Position numbers and translations under genes: made by a program. DNA of 64,000 bases from Raphanus sativus (Eukaryota; Streptophyta; Magnoliopsida; Brassicales; Brassicaceae): positions 19,126,998 to 19,190,997 of the forward strand of contig NC_079516.1 of NCBI RefSeq assembly GCF_000801105.2, in the 5' to 3' direction. The notes under the pieces are model-generated. The model had not been told where the DNA came from. It was given only the letters and a program-made list of their open reading frames with translations, and made no database searches. Positions 62,247-64,000 of the stretch are shown one piece after another; the first letter of the stretch is position 1; each line of letters starts with the position of its first letter.

Positions 62247-62864
62247 AGGTCTGACTGGTGTAACCGCAGCGGTTGTGGTTGCGGTTGCGGGAGTTTGCGG
62301 GTGCGGGTAGTTGCGGTTTTAGGCGTTTTCTAGAGATTTGTATGACTGGTACAGGCTGTTAGAAATTGTTGCGTTTGCGGGATTCTTATGACTAGTAAAC
62401 TACCAAACGCAACATCTGTTAAATAATAATTTAACAATATTTACATTTTAGGTAATTATAAAAATATTAAAAATCATAATAATATGATAAATATAAAATT
62501 TATATTTATAAAATCATATTATTCAATTTTAAAAATTTATAGAAAATATTTTAGTTTTGAATTTTTATAATATAAATTAAAATATAATATGAATACATTT
62601 TACAATTTCTATTATTTTAATTGAAAATTTTTATTGAATATTTTTAGTATTATTTTATTTATTCTGTTTTTAAAGAAAAAAAATTATCCTCCCGCAACCG
62701 CCCGCAACAGCAAACGCTAGCTGGAACCAGCTTTTGATTTTAAGAGGTTCGGAGCGGTTAGAAGCGATTTGTAGCGTTTTCTGTGATTGTTTCGAAACGC
62801 CAACAACCGCTATAAACCGCAAAAGCTGCGTTTGCGGGTGGTAGCGGGAAAACCAGTCAGCCCC
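62247..62864. mobile_element. PIF/Harbinger-type element with GC-rich termini (618 bp)
   Basis: The left end AGGTCTGACTGGTGTAACCG and the right end CCAGTCAGCCCC are inverted, with TTA on both sides (62244-62246 and 62865-62867). The terminal ~100 bp on each side carry repeated GCGG/CCGC motifs (TTGCGGGTGCGGG and CCGCAACCGCCCGC); the core is AT-rich. The 3-bp TTA target suggests PIF/Harbinger. Confidence 0.72.
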
Positions 62865-64000
62865 TTAATGCATGAGTCAAGGACGTGCTGTCTATCATCT
62901 AACAAATTGAGTGTCTTCATAAGTTGAAGGTGTCGCCGTGTATGGAAGAAGGATATGCAGATTGACATGTAGAAGCACGAGGTGCCGCCTCACATGCGAC
63001 ATAAACATGATGGTCGCCATGTGTGAGCTGGTGTGGCGCCCTTCAGGCATGCAGCCTGACACCTGGGAGGAGTGGTGGCGCCCTGCATGAATCTTGAACA
63101 TACTGACCGCCATGTGGAGCATGAGGTTCCGCCGCGCATACGACCGGAACCATACGGAACGACGCTCGGGCTGCCTGATTGGTTGCTTTCTATAAATACC
63201 CACGACCCCACTTCATTTATCCACATCCAGACCTGTCCAAAGCAAGTTAAAAAATGAGAAAAAGTAGAAAAAGAAAACAAGAGTTTTCGAGATTTTTCAA
63301 GAGTTTTAGAGAGTTTTCGAAGTCATTTATTCTACCAGGAAGTCCGAGAAAATCGTCCAGAAGCTAAAAAGGTTCTGTCCGAGTTCAGATCAGTCCAGTC
63401 CAGTCCATTCAAGATGCCAGCACTGCGTTTTGGTTAAGCTCTCTTTGATCAACCAGCTACTAGAACACTGTGAGTTGTTTTGTTTGAGTTCCACTTAAAA
63501 CTTATGTTAAATCGAGTCGCATATAGCTTAGAATGATCACATTATTACATGGTAGAGCCCTTAGGTTATTTTATTTATGAACCGGGCTCGGTTTAGCACG
63601 GACTAAGCTGAGATGAATTGAAATTAAGACTGAGTTAATAACCATACTAGGACTAGGGTTAGGATGCATCATGTTATCTATCAATCACACAAGAATAGAA
63701 AATTAATTTTGTGTAATATTCAGAAATCACAAATACAAAGTATCATGATTCAATACTATTAACATTGCGATATTTGCATTACTGATATAACCTTTACAAA
63801 AAAATTAATTAGCTGAAATATCTATATGAGCTTAACAAACCTATTCAATTCTCGCATAAGGTCTAAGAACATCGCAAATCAACTGATATGTTTTTTTCCT
63901 ATATTCTATAATATAGTAAAATTTATTTTAATTTATCTCTATTTATTATTCAGCTGAACAGAGTTTGTTATTTTTACTTTATATTTAGGAAAATAAGTCA
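62865..64000. other. Possible LTR or promoter region
   Basis: TATAAATACCC at 63191-63201 is followed by a purine-rich leader (GAGAAAAAGTAGAAAAAG) and repeats of GAGTTTT(C/A)GAG (63278-63315), as in leaders of plant LTR retrotransposons. AGCACGA recurs at 62972. No pol or gag frame is in the window, and the element end was not found. Confidence 0.35.

Overview
This window is plant nuclear DNA, very probably from a Brassicaceae genome (Brassica/Raphanus type). The evidence is AT-rich intergenic sequence, GT-AG introns, and Brassicaceae-style Helitrons, hAT, Harbinger and MULE miniature elements. The genes are typical of the family: an SKIP14-like F-box gene, a TPS-a terpene synthase, a PMEI and a two-domain defensin-like peptide. 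One 100-N assembly gap lies at 2262-2361. All exon models come from reading splice sites and reading frames by eye; no alignment or database search was run.

Layout. (1) 1-20585 is a tandem array of a ~6.2 kb unit. Each full unit holds a two-exon secreted defensin-like (DEFL) gene, an inverted copy of its promoter, a CACTA-type transposon end, and the broken 3' part of a Ty1/copia retrotransposon with its 3' LTR. Two full units are assembled. Unit 1 is interrupted by the gap exactly where its DEFL gene should lie. Unit 4 has an internal deletion and unit 5 is cut off. Unit 3 alone carries two MULE-like foldback elements filled with telomere-like CCCTAAA motifs. (2) 22132-23370 holds an SLX9-like ribosome-biogenesis gene (minus strand, five exons). 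(3) 26055-28312 is a GPI-anchored GH17/X8 beta-1,3-glucanase gene (plus), followed tail to tail by the SKIP14-like F-box gene at 28686-29767 (minus). (4) 32737-37850 is repeat-rich, with a polyA retroposon, hAT miniature elements and a long MITE. (5) 40647-41273 is an intronless pectin methylesterase inhibitor gene. (6) 43758-50694 is a Helitron district: a local duplication in which one copy gives the empty site for a MITE and a Helitron in the other, then a decayed RPA1-like gene ending near a Helitron terminus. (7) 50957-53689 is a seven-exon terpene synthase gene (minus). (8) 53700-64000 is mostly transposon debris, including an hAT inside an hAT inside a broken Vps62/DUF946 exon, and a Harbinger-type element at 62247-62864.

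The intact genes have no obvious joint pathway. The GH17 enzyme and the PMEI both act on the cell wall, and the DEFL peptides and terpene synthase are typical lineage-expanded secretion or defence/communication genes. The most informative parts of the window are the young DEFL tandem array and several insertions whose empty sites can be read within the same window.
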